This document shows positions 8,611-17,822 of a stretch of 64,000 nucleotides of DNA, piece after piece. The first letter of the stretch is position 1; each line of letters begins with the position of its first letter. The position numbers and the translations under genes are program-made. The notes below the pieces were generated by a model that was not told the origin of the DNA, searched no databases, and saw only the letters and a list, made by a program, of their open reading frames with translations. This DNA comes from Paenibacillus baekrokdamisoli (GTDB lineage: Bacteria; Bacillota; Bacilli; Paenibacillales; Paenibacillaceae). Location: the NCBI RefSeq assembly GCF_003945345.1, contig NZ_AP019308.1, forward strand, positions 3,472,001 through 3,536,000, read 5' to 3'.

Positions 8611-10168
8611 CAGCTTTCATCCTTCCGGCTGCATGAATAGCCATTTTTGTTAACTGGTATTTTTGATAGTTAGGTTTCCTTTGCCAATATGTTGTTATAT
8701 ATAGAGTGTTTCGTCTCACACCGCGGTAGACTCTTTTGGCAAGAGACTTCAATGTTGGCGGATTCACCGGTTCTATCAACGTTTGCTCCCATAGAGATTT
8801 TACAATCTCCCGATAAAGCGTGAAATTAGGTGGGATACGATACTTTTCTGGGACGGATAGAAGGATCGTTAGAAGCTTGCGATTGTTAAACGGGCAAAAC
8901 TCTTCCACCGCAATATCCTGTTCAGCCGCGTACATCGCTCCCCAATTGCCCATTCTCATTTCCCAATAAAATAAATCAAATATATTGATTTTTGAACGCT
9001 TGGCGATATCCTCTGTTTGCTCTAGCCATCTTGCATAAATGGCCGTTGGGTATTCCATGTTCTTGTATTTGAATACTTTCGCCAAAAGTTCTGGTGTGAT
9101 ATGACGCGCATAATGATGGGTATACACGCATTTCTTGGCGATTTCGCTACATATTCCACATATGTTGATCCTATCCTGTGTGTGCTTGTAGTGTCTGTAA
9201 ATAATCAGCGATTTAGGCAAATGGCGAGCCATAGTAACATTACGGTTATAAATATTTTTGAAGCTTTCATCCATTTCTTCCTTGCATTCATCAACATGAT
9301 ATTCTAGCCCTAGTCTCTTAAGAAGCTTAGCCGGCACTCGAACATCTTGACTCTCATCAGATAAATGCTCGTGTTTGCCGATGTAATAGTAGACCTTATT
9401 TTTAATATTTTTACTTGCGGCAAGTAATGAACGACTTTCCCAGCCAGCCGTTACCGGTATCATGACTTTATATCGCTGCGCAATACTTTCAACAGAACCT
9501 CGTAATAGGGCGGCTGCTTCTACAACGGCTTCTTTAATGGCCAAAGGTTTGAGATTCTCGTAAGGCCAGTAGCGGTGAACCGTGACACGATTCAAATCCA
9601 GATAATGATTGGGAATTAGATGATTAATCCCTTTATAAGGGGACCCCTCTCCAGCCCAAGCTCTCTCCTCTGATTCAAATTGAGGTGAATGCATGAATTG
9701 TTGCATACTCGCATCGTTATCTTCTTTGATATTCAATATCTCTGCTAATCGAATGGCTTGCGATGCACACCATAAGCCCTCTTCTGTATCCATATAGTGA
9801 ATTTGTCTCAATCCACAAGGGTCATGGAATAAACGCACACCACAATTGTCTCTATGAATAATAATCCAGCGCCCTCCGTAAGGCTCGCTGCGCTTCGTCA
9901 GCTCTTCAAATGAAGATAAATTATCTTGAAGTCTATTTAAGATCATCATATTGGTTTCATTTGGGTGGTAAGGATCAATTATGTAGCCTAGCAGCGTCAA
10001 TTGAATACCGTTATTGATTGTCGTTTGTTCAAATTGTAAATCAGGATGTATAGTCAAATAATGCTTGCCGTCTATATCGAGAGTTTTCCAGCCAGATAAC
10101 GCTACACTTCTCGGCCCCATTATAAACTGCCTACGGTACAGTAATTGATGCTCCACTCTTGTGCCCAC
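8573..10168 (-). CDS. Asparagine-synthase-like protein without glutaminase cysteine
   Basis: About 531 residues. Residues 1-190 resemble the class II glutamine-amidotransferase-like half of asparagine synthetase (YGGRWIIIHRDNCGVRLFHDPCGLRQIHY), but there is no Cys2 nucleophile. The C-terminal half resembles the ATP-pyrophosphatase domain (MIPVTAGWESRSLLAA, near residue 238), in which the usual SGGxDS loop reads TAGWES. Both hallmark sites are therefore altered. I prefer GTG at 10168 (8 nt after AAGGAGG) to the ATG at 10174, which is only 2 nt from that site. Relatives in polysaccharide clusters are thought to amidate uronic acids or modify an amine using ATP. Here that is inference, and a non-catalytic role is possible. 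It follows the dimethylformamidase-like gene directly. Confidence 0.75.
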   Translation of the reverse strand: MGTRVEHQLLYRRQFIMGPRSVALSGWKTLDIDGKHYLTIHPDLQFEQTTINNGIQLTLLGYIIDPYHPNETNMMILNRLQDNLSSFEELTKRSEPYGGRWIIIHRDNCGVRLFHDPCGLRQIHYMDTEEGLWCASQAIRLAEILNIKEDNDASMQQFMHSPQFESEERAWAGEGSPYKGINHLIPNHYLDLNRVTVHRYWPYENLKPLAIKEAVVEAAALLRGSVESIAQRYKVMIPVTAGWESRSLLAASKNIKNKVYYYIGKHEHLSDESQDVRVPAKLLKRLGLEYHVDECKEEMDESFKNIYNRNVTMARHLPKSLIIYRHYKHTQDRINICGICSEIAKKCVYTHHYARHITPELLAKVFKYKNMEYPTAIYARWLEQTEDIAKRSKINIFDLFYWEMRMGNWGAMYAAEQDIAVEEFCPFNNRKLLTILLSVPEKYRIPPNFTLYREIVKSLWEQTLIEPVNPPTLKSLAKRVYRGVRRNTLYITTYWQRKPNYQKYQLTKMAIHAAGRMKADGSQEISGNYYL

Positions 10169-10190
10169 TGTCATATCCTCCTTGGATATT

Positions 10191-11786
10191 TCAAACTGTT
10201 ATCCCAACGAATCGATCCAATAAATTTTTGGTTACTCCTTGAACAATTGGACTTACAACCCCTCTTGGGTCCTCAGCTGGATTCGCAAGACCAAATCCCC
10301 AATATATTGTTCCCGAACTGAATATGGTCGACTTACTCCAATGTTCATAAATCGTGCTATTTGCTTCATAGACCTTATTCTGTTTATTGATGACCTTAGA
10401 AGCTGCTATAATCTCTAGGTTGGGGGGGGTGAACAAGTGATTAGCGACACCATCGAACTCCCATCCGATGAGCTTGTTTACTTTATCTCCTTTGTTCACT
10501 TTCAAACCATTGAATAGCCAATGCGTCGGATTACTGATGACCCAATCCTGAGACTCATTTACGACAGAGCCCCAATTCTGACCGACTATCAAATTCTCAG
10601 GCTCATCTATTTGACACCAAGTTGTCGTGAGAAGCTTTAAGTCTCGTACAGGATCTTGGCTTTTCGCACGATACTTATAACAGGTCTGAATACGTGGCTC
10701 TAATGTTGAATCATTCATGTTTGACTCGTAGCGACTTTGCCAATAAATTGAATTTGCCCCTAGAAACGCCATATGAATACCGTTATCCCGAAAGTTCTCT
10801 AAGTATTCTCTCATCGGTCTAGAATAGTACTCGTCATGCCCAATAGAGAGAAAGCCCTTTGGCTTCCATTTCACTCGGGATAAGTGTGTATCTATATTGC
10901 TTACATATCCAATGTCATAACCATGCGATTCAAGCCAATAGACAGTAGGGTATTCAATGAATAGATCTCCAGCTCCGTTCCCTTGTTCATATGGACGATT
11001 ATAGGAAATTGAAACCGCATTATTCTTCGGATCCTGATCATAGGTGAAATATTCATGGGTTTCGTTGTCATAATGTCCATAGTAACTATGCCCTCCCCAT
11101 GCGCTATATGCATGCCAGGTAGCCACAGAGGATTGAACCATGAGATCATGGGCATTCTTGTCGTCCCGCACAATGAAAGGTATGTAGGTTTCATATCCTT
11201 CAGCATCCGTTAATTTAGTCAAGTAATACCCAGATACCGCATTAGTTGGTACTGTCCATTTGTAAGAAGGCACCCATTTCAAATCTAACAATTTAGTCAC
11301 CAGATCTGGTTCGGGAAGACCATTCCTTCCTGATTTGCTTGACCACCAGCCCTGAGCGATCCCCTTTAACCCCTTGGCCTCATCGACAAGCCTTCCGCCT
11401 TTTCCCTGATAATAGCCAAGCCGGAAAGTTTGCAAATGATAGAGTGTACCTCCTTTTTTCGTGCTGATCATAAATTCGATCGTTTCTCCAGCAGTCACAC
11501 TGGTCGTTGAGGCGTAGCCTTGTATATTACCGGCTCCGCCTTTCTTGAATTTCCATCCATCTGTTCCCGGAAGCTTATTCTCTTCACTAATTGCTGATGT
11601 GCTTAACACTGCCCTGACTTTGTTCGTATAGATAGGTTCTTCATTCCTAGCCCTTCCATCAGCATGCTTTAACAATAGGTTCAATCCACTTAGTCCGAGG
11701 AGGGCGCCTCCCCCGACTCCTGCCACAATCTTAATAAAGTCTCTGCGTGTAAAAAGCTTTTCTTGGTCAACTTTGTTTTTTGTCAT
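10191..11786 (-). CDS. Tat-exported N,N-dimethylformamidase beta-subunit-like protein
   Basis: A 531-residue protein with a clear twin-arginine signal (TRRDFIKIVAGVGGGALLGLSG, residues 13-34). This implies folding, perhaps metal loading, before export. The body matches the C-terminal domain family of dimethylformamidase large subunits. It has an immunoglobulin-like N-terminal part (AGETIEFMISTKKGGTLYHLQTFRLGYYQGKGG), then a glutamine-amidotransferase-like fold with VYWLESHGYDIGYVSNID, SIGHDEYYSRPMREYLENFRDNGIHMAFLGANSIYWQ and DWVISNPTHWLF. ATG at 11786 has AGGAGGG 4 nt upstream. It lies between UDP-glucose dehydrogenase and the asparagine-synthase-like gene. An amidase acting on amide-linked groups of the exported polymer is a reasonable guess, but no substrate can be read from sequence. 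Confidence 0.8.
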   Translation of the reverse strand: MTKNKVDQEKLFTRRDFIKIVAGVGGGALLGLSGLNLLLKHADGRARNEEPIYTNKVRAVLSTSAISEENKLPGTDGWKFKKGGAGNIQGYASTTSVTAGETIEFMISTKKGGTLYHLQTFRLGYYQGKGGRLVDEAKGLKGIAQGWWSSKSGRNGLPEPDLVTKLLDLKWVPSYKWTVPTNAVSGYYLTKLTDAEGYETYIPFIVRDDKNAHDLMVQSSVATWHAYSAWGGHSYYGHYDNETHEYFTYDQDPKNNAVSISYNRPYEQGNGAGDLFIEYPTVYWLESHGYDIGYVSNIDTHLSRVKWKPKGFLSIGHDEYYSRPMREYLENFRDNGIHMAFLGANSIYWQSRYESNMNDSTLEPRIQTCYKYRAKSQDPVRDLKLLTTTWCQIDEPENLIVGQNWGSVVNESQDWVISNPTHWLFNGLKVNKGDKVNKLIGWEFDGVANHLFTPPNLEIIAASKVINKQNKVYEANSTIYEHWSKSTIFSSGTIYWGFGLANPAEDPRGVVSPIVQGVTKNLLDRFVGITV

Positions 11787-11819
11787 GCTACCCTCCTGAC
11801 TCGGAATTAGTGGATTCTT

Positions 11820-13235
11820 TTAAACAAGTAGCTTCGTGAGCTCAGATACTTTCAAATCTTGATACTTACGAAGCCCAAGACCTTCATACTGGAATCCAGC
11901 GCGCTCCATCTCATGGTGCTCCAGAACGTTACGTGTATCGAATAAAAAAGGATGCTTCATTCTTTTTGCTACCTTGGTCCAATCCAAGCGTTGATAATCA
12001 GCCCAATGGGTCAACAACACAACCATATCTGTCTCTTCCGCCGCTTCTTGAGGTGACTTGCAGAACTCAACACTCAGGCTGCTATTCAGAGATCGGAACA
12101 TTTCCATGCCTTGAGGGTCATGTACTTTAACATGAGCACCCAGCTCAATTAATCTTGCTATAATGTAAGAGGCTTGCGTTTTTCGAGCATCATCCGTATT
12201 AGGCTTAAACGTTAATCCCAAGATACATATACTTTTGCCATGTAGAGACTTGAGACGATGTTGAATCTTCTCAACCACATAGGCATGCATCCGTTCATTC
12301 GATTGCATCGCCGTCTTTACGAGCGTAAGTTCGCTACCATACTGTTGACTTGTGTGCAGGAATTCAGCTGTATCCTTAGGAAAACAGCTTCCACTCCATC
12401 CACTCGAAACTTCAAGAAACTTCTCTCCGATACGAGAATCCATTCCCATTCCTCGTGCGACATCCGGTACATTCGCTCCCAATGATTCGCATAAACGAGC
12501 CACTTCGTTGATATAACTGATCTTCACTGCTAGAAAAGCATTCGCAGCGTATTTAATCATTTCCGAGCTCTTCGTATCCGTTTCAAAATATTTGGCTTGA
12601 GGCGCTTCAGGGTTATGCTTGAAGTAGAAATACTTTGCTGCTGCTTCATAACCTTCACGGTAAACAATGGAATTATATAGCTGCCTCATTCTATCCTTTG
12701 CTGCGTGATGAACCGAACCAATAATGATCCGGTCCGGGAAGAACACATCCTCCAAAGCATAACCTTCTCTAAGGAATTCCGGGTTACTAATAACCGTAAA
12801 CTGATGCTCCGCTCTAAGCCCAGACTCTTTCTCAATGATTGATGATACTAAGTCGGCCGTCCCAACAGGAACCGTTGACTTGTTGACAATAACGGTGAAT
12901 CGATCCCGACTCAATGACTTACCGATACTGCCTGCGGCCGCTTTAATGTAAGAAAGATCTACACTTCCATCTGGCCTTGAAGGTGTTCCCACTCCGATAA
13001 AGATGACATCAGCGCTCTTAACCGCCTCATAAGAAGTCGTTGCAAATAATGTCTTCCCGATATAAGCACGGATAAGCTCCGTTAAGCCCGGCTCATAGAT
13101 GGGACTTTGGCCTGAATTTAGAAGGGCAACCTTACTCTCATTGATATCTATGACTGTCGTCTTATAACCTAATGCAGAGAAAGCTGCTCCTGTCACACTA
13201 CCTACATAACCAGACCCGATACATACTATATTCAT
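11820..13235 (-). CDS. ugd: UDP-glucose/GDP-mannose dehydrogenase family, probable UDP-glucose 6-dehydrogenase
   Basis: Oxidises UDP-glucose to UDP-glucuronate with two NAD+. The 471-residue protein has the N-terminal GxGxxG (CIGSGYVGSVTGAAF), the GVGTPSRPDGSVDLSYI loop, the STVPVGTAD segment, EFLREG and the catalytic cysteine motif GWSGSCFPKDT. A C-terminal Rossmann domain follows (ILGLTFKPNTDDARKTQASYI). I start at ATG 13235, 3 nt after GAGGTGG. A reading from 13334 would run into the upstream epimerase gene. Together with the next gene upstream it forms a two-step UDP-GlcA to UDP-xylose branch, so the polymer may contain glucuronic acid, xylose or both. Confidence 0.95.
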   Translation of the reverse strand: MNIVCIGSGYVGSVTGAAFSALGYKTTVIDINESKVALLNSGQSPIYEPGLTELIRAYIGKTLFATTSYEAVKSADVIFIGVGTPSRPDGSVDLSYIKAAAGSIGKSLSRDRFTVIVNKSTVPVGTADLVSSIIEKESGLRAEHQFTVISNPEFLREGYALEDVFFPDRIIIGSVHHAAKDRMRQLYNSIVYREGYEAAAKYFYFKHNPEAPQAKYFETDTKSSEMIKYAANAFLAVKISYINEVARLCESLGANVPDVARGMGMDSRIGEKFLEVSSGWSGSCFPKDTAEFLHTSQQYGSELTLVKTAMQSNERMHAYVVEKIQHRLKSLHGKSICILGLTFKPNTDDARKTQASYIIARLIELGAHVKVHDPQGMEMFRSLNSSLSVEFCKSPQEAAEETDMVVLLTHWADYQRLDWTKVAKRMKHPFLFDTRNVLEHHEMERAGFQYEGLGLRKYQDLKVSELTKLLV

Positions 13236-13255
13236 ATGCCACCTCTTATTTCTGA

Positions 13256-14218
13256 TTATTGGAAAATCAAATTTCTTCGATAAGCTTCGATCGTGTGCAT
13301 TAATCCATCTTTGAGATCCACTTTTGGCTCCCACCCAAGAAGGTTAATTGCTTTATCAATAACGGGTCTGCGAACCTTAGGGTCATCTTCAGGCAAGGGG
13401 TGATAGGTAATTGAACTAGAGGATCCTGTCAGCTCTAATACTAGGTTAGCAACCTCAATAATTTGGTACTCAATTGGGTTACCAATATTAATAATTTGAC
13501 CCGTTGCCTCAGCGCATTCCATTAAGAGCTGTAATCCTCTAACATTGTCATCTACATAACAGAAGGAACGTGTTTGCGAGCCATCCCCATATACCGTAAT
13601 ATCAGCACCCATTAGAGCTTGTGTTATAAAATTAGAGATGACGCGTCCGTCGTCGTTTCTCAGCCCTGCCGAATAAGTATTGAATATCCGTGCTACCTTC
13701 ACTTCAACACCAAATCTAGAATAATACTCGTAACAATAAACTTCACCTAGCCGCTTAGCTTCGTCATAGCAGGCCCGCGGCCCCCAAGTATTCACATTTC
13801 CGTTGTAGGTTTCTGATTGGGGATGCTGCTCGGGATCTCCGTATGCCTCGCTTGTACTGGCATACACTAATTTAGCTGCTTTACGTTTTGCAAGCTCAAG
13901 CATATTGCGTGTTCCATCCGTATTAATGGAGATGGTTTCGAATGGGGCACTCTGATAAAACTTCGGTGAAGCTGGTGAGGCCAAATGATAGATGCCATGG
14001 ATTTTAACCTTATAATTCTCCAATACCTCAATCACTCTTTGATCTGAGACATCATAATCAATGAATGAAAAATTCTTACTTTCAAAGCAAGTATCCAAAT
14101 TCGAAATTTTGCCGGTTGATAAATTGTCAACTCCAATAACATGATTTCCTTTCATAAGCAGCTCCTTAGTTAGATGGGAGCCTAAGAAACCAGCAGCACC
14201 TGTTACGACAATGTTCAT
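13256..14218 (-). CDS. UDP-glucuronate decarboxylase-like (UDP-xylose synthase) NAD-dependent SDR
   Basis: A 320-residue extended short-chain dehydrogenase. It shows GAAGFLGSHL for NAD binding, the UXS-type YHLASPASPKFYQ segment, STSEAYGDP, and the catalytic Tyr-Lys in ACYDEAKRLGE. GRVISNFITQAL and TVYGDGSQTRSFCYVDD follow. This set fits UDP-xylose synthase, which converts UDP-GlcA to UDP-xylose, and Ugd encoded immediately downstream would supply the substrate. ATG at 14218 lies 5 nt after GGAGG. A related dTDP-glucose dehydratase or UDP-glucose epimerase is less likely given the ASPASP motif. Confidence 0.88.
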   Translation of the reverse strand: MNIVVTGAAGFLGSHLTKELLMKGNHVIGVDNLSTGKISNLDTCFESKNFSFIDYDVSDQRVIEVLENYKVKIHGIYHLASPASPKFYQSAPFETISINTDGTRNMLELAKRKAAKLVYASTSEAYGDPEQHPQSETYNGNVNTWGPRACYDEAKRLGEVYCYEYYSRFGVEVKVARIFNTYSAGLRNDDGRVISNFITQALMGADITVYGDGSQTRSFCYVDDNVRGLQLLMECAEATGQIINIGNPIEYQIIEVANLVLELTGSSSSITYHPLPEDDPKVRRPVIDKAINLLGWEPKVDLKDGLMHTIEAYRRNLIFQ

Positions 14219-14238
14219 GTTATACCTCCACGAATGAT

Positions 14239-15195
14239 TTATTTTCTATTGGACTGCAATTGCTTTAATGCCCCTTTTTGATTTTGATATTCATAGAAGC
14301 GTAACCCGCTCATACCAGCTAGCATGCCTAAACCACGACAAAGCAGCAGCAGCGATCTTGTAAAAGGTATCCTGCCTCCTAGAATAGCAACAGGCATATA
14401 CACGGTTCCTTGAATAATTCGAAGAAAGGCCTTGCCTATTCGAAGCAATGTAGTCTTCCAATTCCCCTTAATTTCTAGCTCACATTGCACATATGTAATA
14501 CCAGTACGATAAGACCTCCGCATTAACCATCCAATTTGAAGTCTATTATGAGGTACTGGCTCAAACACGACAGCTTCATTGGACCAGACAATTCGATAGC
14601 CTGCTTGACTAATTCTCATAAAAAAGTGCGTATCTTCACCGCCAGTTAAAGCGAAGCGCTTATCAAACCACGAGGAGAATGTTTTTAGCATGCTTGAACG
14701 TATAAGAACATTCCCTGACGCTGCAAAAGGTAGCTCCTGCCCAGTTTGAAATCGTTGTCGATCATAAAAGCCACCTCTCTTACTCCACTGCGGTGCATCC
14801 TCCGGAAACTGCGGCAGCACGGGACCAGCTACAACATCTGCCTGAAACTTCTGCTGGGCATCCATTAACTCGTCTAGCCATTGTGGCTCCGGCACTTCAT
14901 CATCATCGATGAAAACTGCAAACTCACTATTTTCCACCGCCATTAATAAGGCAGTGTTTCTGGCATAAGATATGCCTTTCTCTCTTTCTACCTTACAAGT
15001 AATCGGCCATGGAAAATCGCCTATTTCCTCTTCTACGTATCTTGCTCCTTCACCGGCAGGATCATTATCAACGACAATGATTCGAATATTGGGCATAGGA
15101 TTACGTTGAAAGGATAACTGCCGAAGTCCCTGGAAGAGTCGCCTTAAACCCTCATTCCTCCGGTAAGTTAAGATGCAGATCGACAAGTTCATCAT
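14239..15195 (-). CDS. Family 2 glycosyltransferase (GT-A)
   Basis: A 318-residue inverting glycosyltransferase. SICILTYRRNEGL begins the GT-A nucleotide-binding domain, IIVVDNDPAGEG and FAVFIDDDEVPEPQWL give the metal-binding DxD region, and GGEDTHFFMRISQAGYRIVW supplies the acceptor-side acidic motif. The C-terminus is a hydrophobic, probably membrane-associated tail (TVYMPVAILGG). The first ATG (15193-15195) overlaps the stop of the Wzy gene as ATGA, with GGGTGGG upstream. It likely adds one sugar of the repeat unit; the sugar is unknown. Confidence 0.92.
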   Translation of the reverse strand: MMNLSICILTYRRNEGLRRLFQGLRQLSFQRNPMPNIRIIVVDNDPAGEGARYVEEEIGDFPWPITCKVEREKGISYARNTALLMAVENSEFAVFIDDDEVPEPQWLDELMDAQQKFQADVVAGPVLPQFPEDAPQWSKRGGFYDRQRFQTGQELPFAASGNVLIRSSMLKTFSSWFDKRFALTGGEDTHFFMRISQAGYRIVWSNEAVVFEPVPHNRLQIGWLMRRSYRTGITYVQCELEIKGNWKTTLLRIGKAFLRIIQGTVYMPVAILGGRIPFTRSLLLLCRGLGMLAGMSGLRFYEYQNQKGALKQLQSNRK

Positions 15196-16502
15196 ACTAT
15201 CCCACCCTTATTTTCCTTCCTTTTATGCCGACGTATAGCAATGGACAACGATAGACTTATGGATACATACAATACCCAGAAGACACTATTTGGTCTAAGA
15301 ATGGTGTTCTCTGTCAAGTTGTATAAAAACATAAACATGAAGTAGAGAAGGGGACAAAAACTAATAATTGTACGTGTTTGCCGAATGTAAGTAACGCCAA
15401 GTTTAAAGCCCCTAATCATGTGAAGCAGAACAAGGATGACACCTACTACCCCAAGATCAAGCCATACATCAAGTAATCCATTATGTGAATGTGGAGGATC
15501 CCACTTTGTAACCAACCATACATAAGCAGATTCACCATCAAGCCCTAGCCAGAATCCGTTATAGCCATAGCCAAGCAATGGTCGCTGCTTTATCATCTCC
15601 CATACCGCCGCCCATAGATCGGTTCTCCCTGTTAAGGTGACATCACGATCCATTAGACTTAACAGAAGATCAGCATTACTAAACAGTAAGGATATTGCTC
15701 CTCCAGCTATTAACAGGGCAAACATCCAATAAAGGACCGCTATGCTGATATTCCAACGAAACGATTGTAAGAAAGGGATAAGCATAAGCAGGACAAGCAT
15801 GATTACCAATGCTGTCTTGGAAGTTGAAAGAAGCATCAAAAGAAAAGACCCGCCTAACCCTAACCATATTAATTTTTTCTTTTCCCCTTTATTGAACATA
15901 AAGACAAAAAACAGGACGGAGCTGAAGCACATTAACCTACCTAGCTGATTTTTATGAGATAAGACTCCCTGCCAAGCCGTTCCTCTGTTGTCGCTCATTA
16001 CGCCATATTGAGGCAAGAATAGTCCGAATAGGAAGCTGAATACGATGACAACCAACAGCATACGGCTTACTAGCTTAAATTGCTGCTTCAAGCTGAAACG
16101 AATGGCCATATAAAGTCCGAAGAGATTCGTACCAATAAGAGCAAAGGATCGACGAAGTGTCATCTCAGGTGCTGCGGACCACGTGAGGGATAAAATAACC
16201 ACAAAAGTGAGCAGCAGCAGCAATTTATCCTGTCGAATGACAATGATGACAGCCCTCCACCTAATACAGCACAATAATAAAGCAACGGCATAAATGAAAG
16301 CCCAGATTTTCTGAACGAGCGGATTTCCATCCGTTATGCTCTCCGCTGCACTGCCTCCCTGAAGAATGGTCAGGAATGACTGGCTAAACAACAAGAGAGC
16401 AAGCAATATATAGAACTGTTCAAGCGAATGAAGTACCTTGATGAGGATGGCCTTATATCTATAAAACGAGCGAAATCCGGCTTGAAGTGTATGAATGGTC
16501 AC
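15192..16502 (-). CDS. Wzy-like O-antigen polymerase/ligase family membrane protein
   Basis: A 436-residue protein with about 10-12 hydrophobic segments and the characteristic large extracytoplasmic loop around residues 275-335 (GRTDLWAAVWEMIKQRPLLGYGYNGFWLG, then DPPHSHNGLLDVWLDLGVVGVIL). This is the Wzy_C pattern. It would polymerise undecaprenyl-PP-linked repeat units at the outer membrane face. The start is GTG at 16502 with GGAGG 8 nt upstream. It sits between the flippase and the GT2 gene, consistent with a Wzx/Wzy-dependent pathway. Confidence 0.92.
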   Translation of the reverse strand: MTIHTLQAGFRSFYRYKAILIKVLHSLEQFYILLALLLFSQSFLTILQGGSAAESITDGNPLVQKIWAFIYAVALLLCCIRWRAVIIVIRQDKLLLLLTFVVILSLTWSAAPEMTLRRSFALIGTNLFGLYMAIRFSLKQQFKLVSRMLLVVIVFSFLFGLFLPQYGVMSDNRGTAWQGVLSHKNQLGRLMCFSSVLFFVFMFNKGEKKKLIWLGLGGSFLLMLLSTSKTALVIMLVLLMLIPFLQSFRWNISIAVLYWMFALLIAGGAISLLFSNADLLLSLMDRDVTLTGRTDLWAAVWEMIKQRPLLGYGYNGFWLGLDGESAYVWLVTKWDPPHSHNGLLDVWLDLGVVGVILVLLHMIRGFKLGVTYIRQTRTIISFCPLLYFMFMFLYNLTENTILRPNSVFWVLYVSISLSLSIAIRRHKRKENKGGIV

Positions 16503-16518
16503 TTTTCTGTCCTCCAGA

Positions 16519-17787
16519 TTATTCAGACACTGTGCTCAAAGAGAGCCTTCTCTGATTCAGCAGATAAATGGATGTCCAATAACAAATCGCCAATATTATT
16601 TCCGTCACAATGGTTACGACTACTGTTCCTCTCCACAAGTAGATAGGAATAACTATCAGATTGGCAATCACATTCATAATAGCAACGGATGCTTGAATTC
16701 CTGAGCGCGTTCCTTGATAACCAGCTCCAGTGAGCGTATCAGCTGCGAAGCTTTGAATACTTTTTAGAAAAGGAATGATTGCGAGCCATCTTATAGCTTC
16801 GACAGCCAGTTTATAATCATTTCCTAGTATCCAAGGTAGATAAGGAGCAAATATGTAGATACCGATTCCCGCCATAGCGCTGTAAATGACGGCTACGGGT
16901 AGAAGCTTCCGGGTCAAAGCTAAACTCCCTCCGATTCCTTGCTCTCCTTCTTTAAAAAACTTCGCATAGGTTGCACTCATGAGCGATCTTAGAGGTGTCA
17001 ACGTCACATCCATTATTCGACTGGCAGCGGAGAAGATACCGGCTGACTGTAAATCTCCGAATCGTACAAGCATTGTCTTGTTGATATCGTTATAGATCAC
17101 AACAGATGATAGACTAATTGAGAAGTAAAAACCTTGCTTAAGCTCTTCGATTAACTTGCGAAATTGAACCTTCGGAATACCCAGCTCGCGAATAACTATA
17201 GTTAGTGCGAACAACATACAAATCAACGTACTCATGAAGTAAAGGAAGCCCCAGGTCTCAGGAGTTTTTGTTGGTAACAGAAGGATCAACGCGACAGCTC
17301 CGATTAAACGTAATACTCCAAGTGTCACTTGAATCTGCGCTGTCCGTTTCAGCTTCTGCATTGCTTGATAAGATTGACCGCTGATGTCCAGAATCCGATA
17401 TAGTATCAAATCAGATATAGCAATCCAGAAGATCAACATTGGATGTACCGAAGCGGGAAGCACATATTGCGCTGCCAGAAACGTAATGGATGTCAGTATA
17501 ATACCTGAAATGAAGGTCATGAGGATTGCATTACCCCAATAGGTTCTGAATACATCAGGATCTCTAGAAACATTCATAACCAGCAGTTCACCGCGACCTA
17601 AGCTTGAGAACGGCGCTAGAATGGCCACCAGGGATACTGTTCCCACAAAAATTCCATAGCCATTAACTCCTAAGGTCCGTGCGATAATAATGAAATATGC
17701 CGCTTGAAGTAAAATCTTGAATCCCTGTCCGGCAAACATCCACATTGTATTCTTCAGCAGCAGGCTGTCCCGGAAACGGCTAATCAT
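16519..17787 (-). CDS. Wzx-type polysaccharide flippase (MOP superfamily)
   Basis: A 422-residue integral membrane protein with about 12 predicted helices. The N-terminal motif NTMWMFAGQGFKILLQAAYFIIIARTLGVNGYGIFVG is typical of Wzx/RfbX transporters that move undecaprenyl-PP repeat units across the membrane. A GAGYQGTRSGIQASVAI stretch lies near the C-terminus. ATG at 17787 follows GGGAG. It is encoded immediately upstream of the Wzy gene in the same direction. Confidence 0.92.
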   Translation of the reverse strand: MISRFRDSLLLKNTMWMFAGQGFKILLQAAYFIIIARTLGVNGYGIFVGTVSLVAILAPFSSLGRGELLVMNVSRDPDVFRTYWGNAILMTFISGIILTSITFLAAQYVLPASVHPMLIFWIAISDLILYRILDISGQSYQAMQKLKRTAQIQVTLGVLRLIGAVALILLLPTKTPETWGFLYFMSTLICMLFALTIVIRELGIPKVQFRKLIEELKQGFYFSISLSSVVIYNDINKTMLVRFGDLQSAGIFSAASRIMDVTLTPLRSLMSATYAKFFKEGEQGIGGSLALTRKLLPVAVIYSAMAGIGIYIFAPYLPWILGNDYKLAVEAIRWLAIIPFLKSIQSFAADTLTGAGYQGTRSGIQASVAIMNVIANLIVIPIYLWRGTVVVTIVTEIILAICYWTSIYLLNQRRLSLSTVSE

Positions 17788-17822
17788 CAGACTTCACATC
17801 TCCCTATGTAATCTCTCATCTC

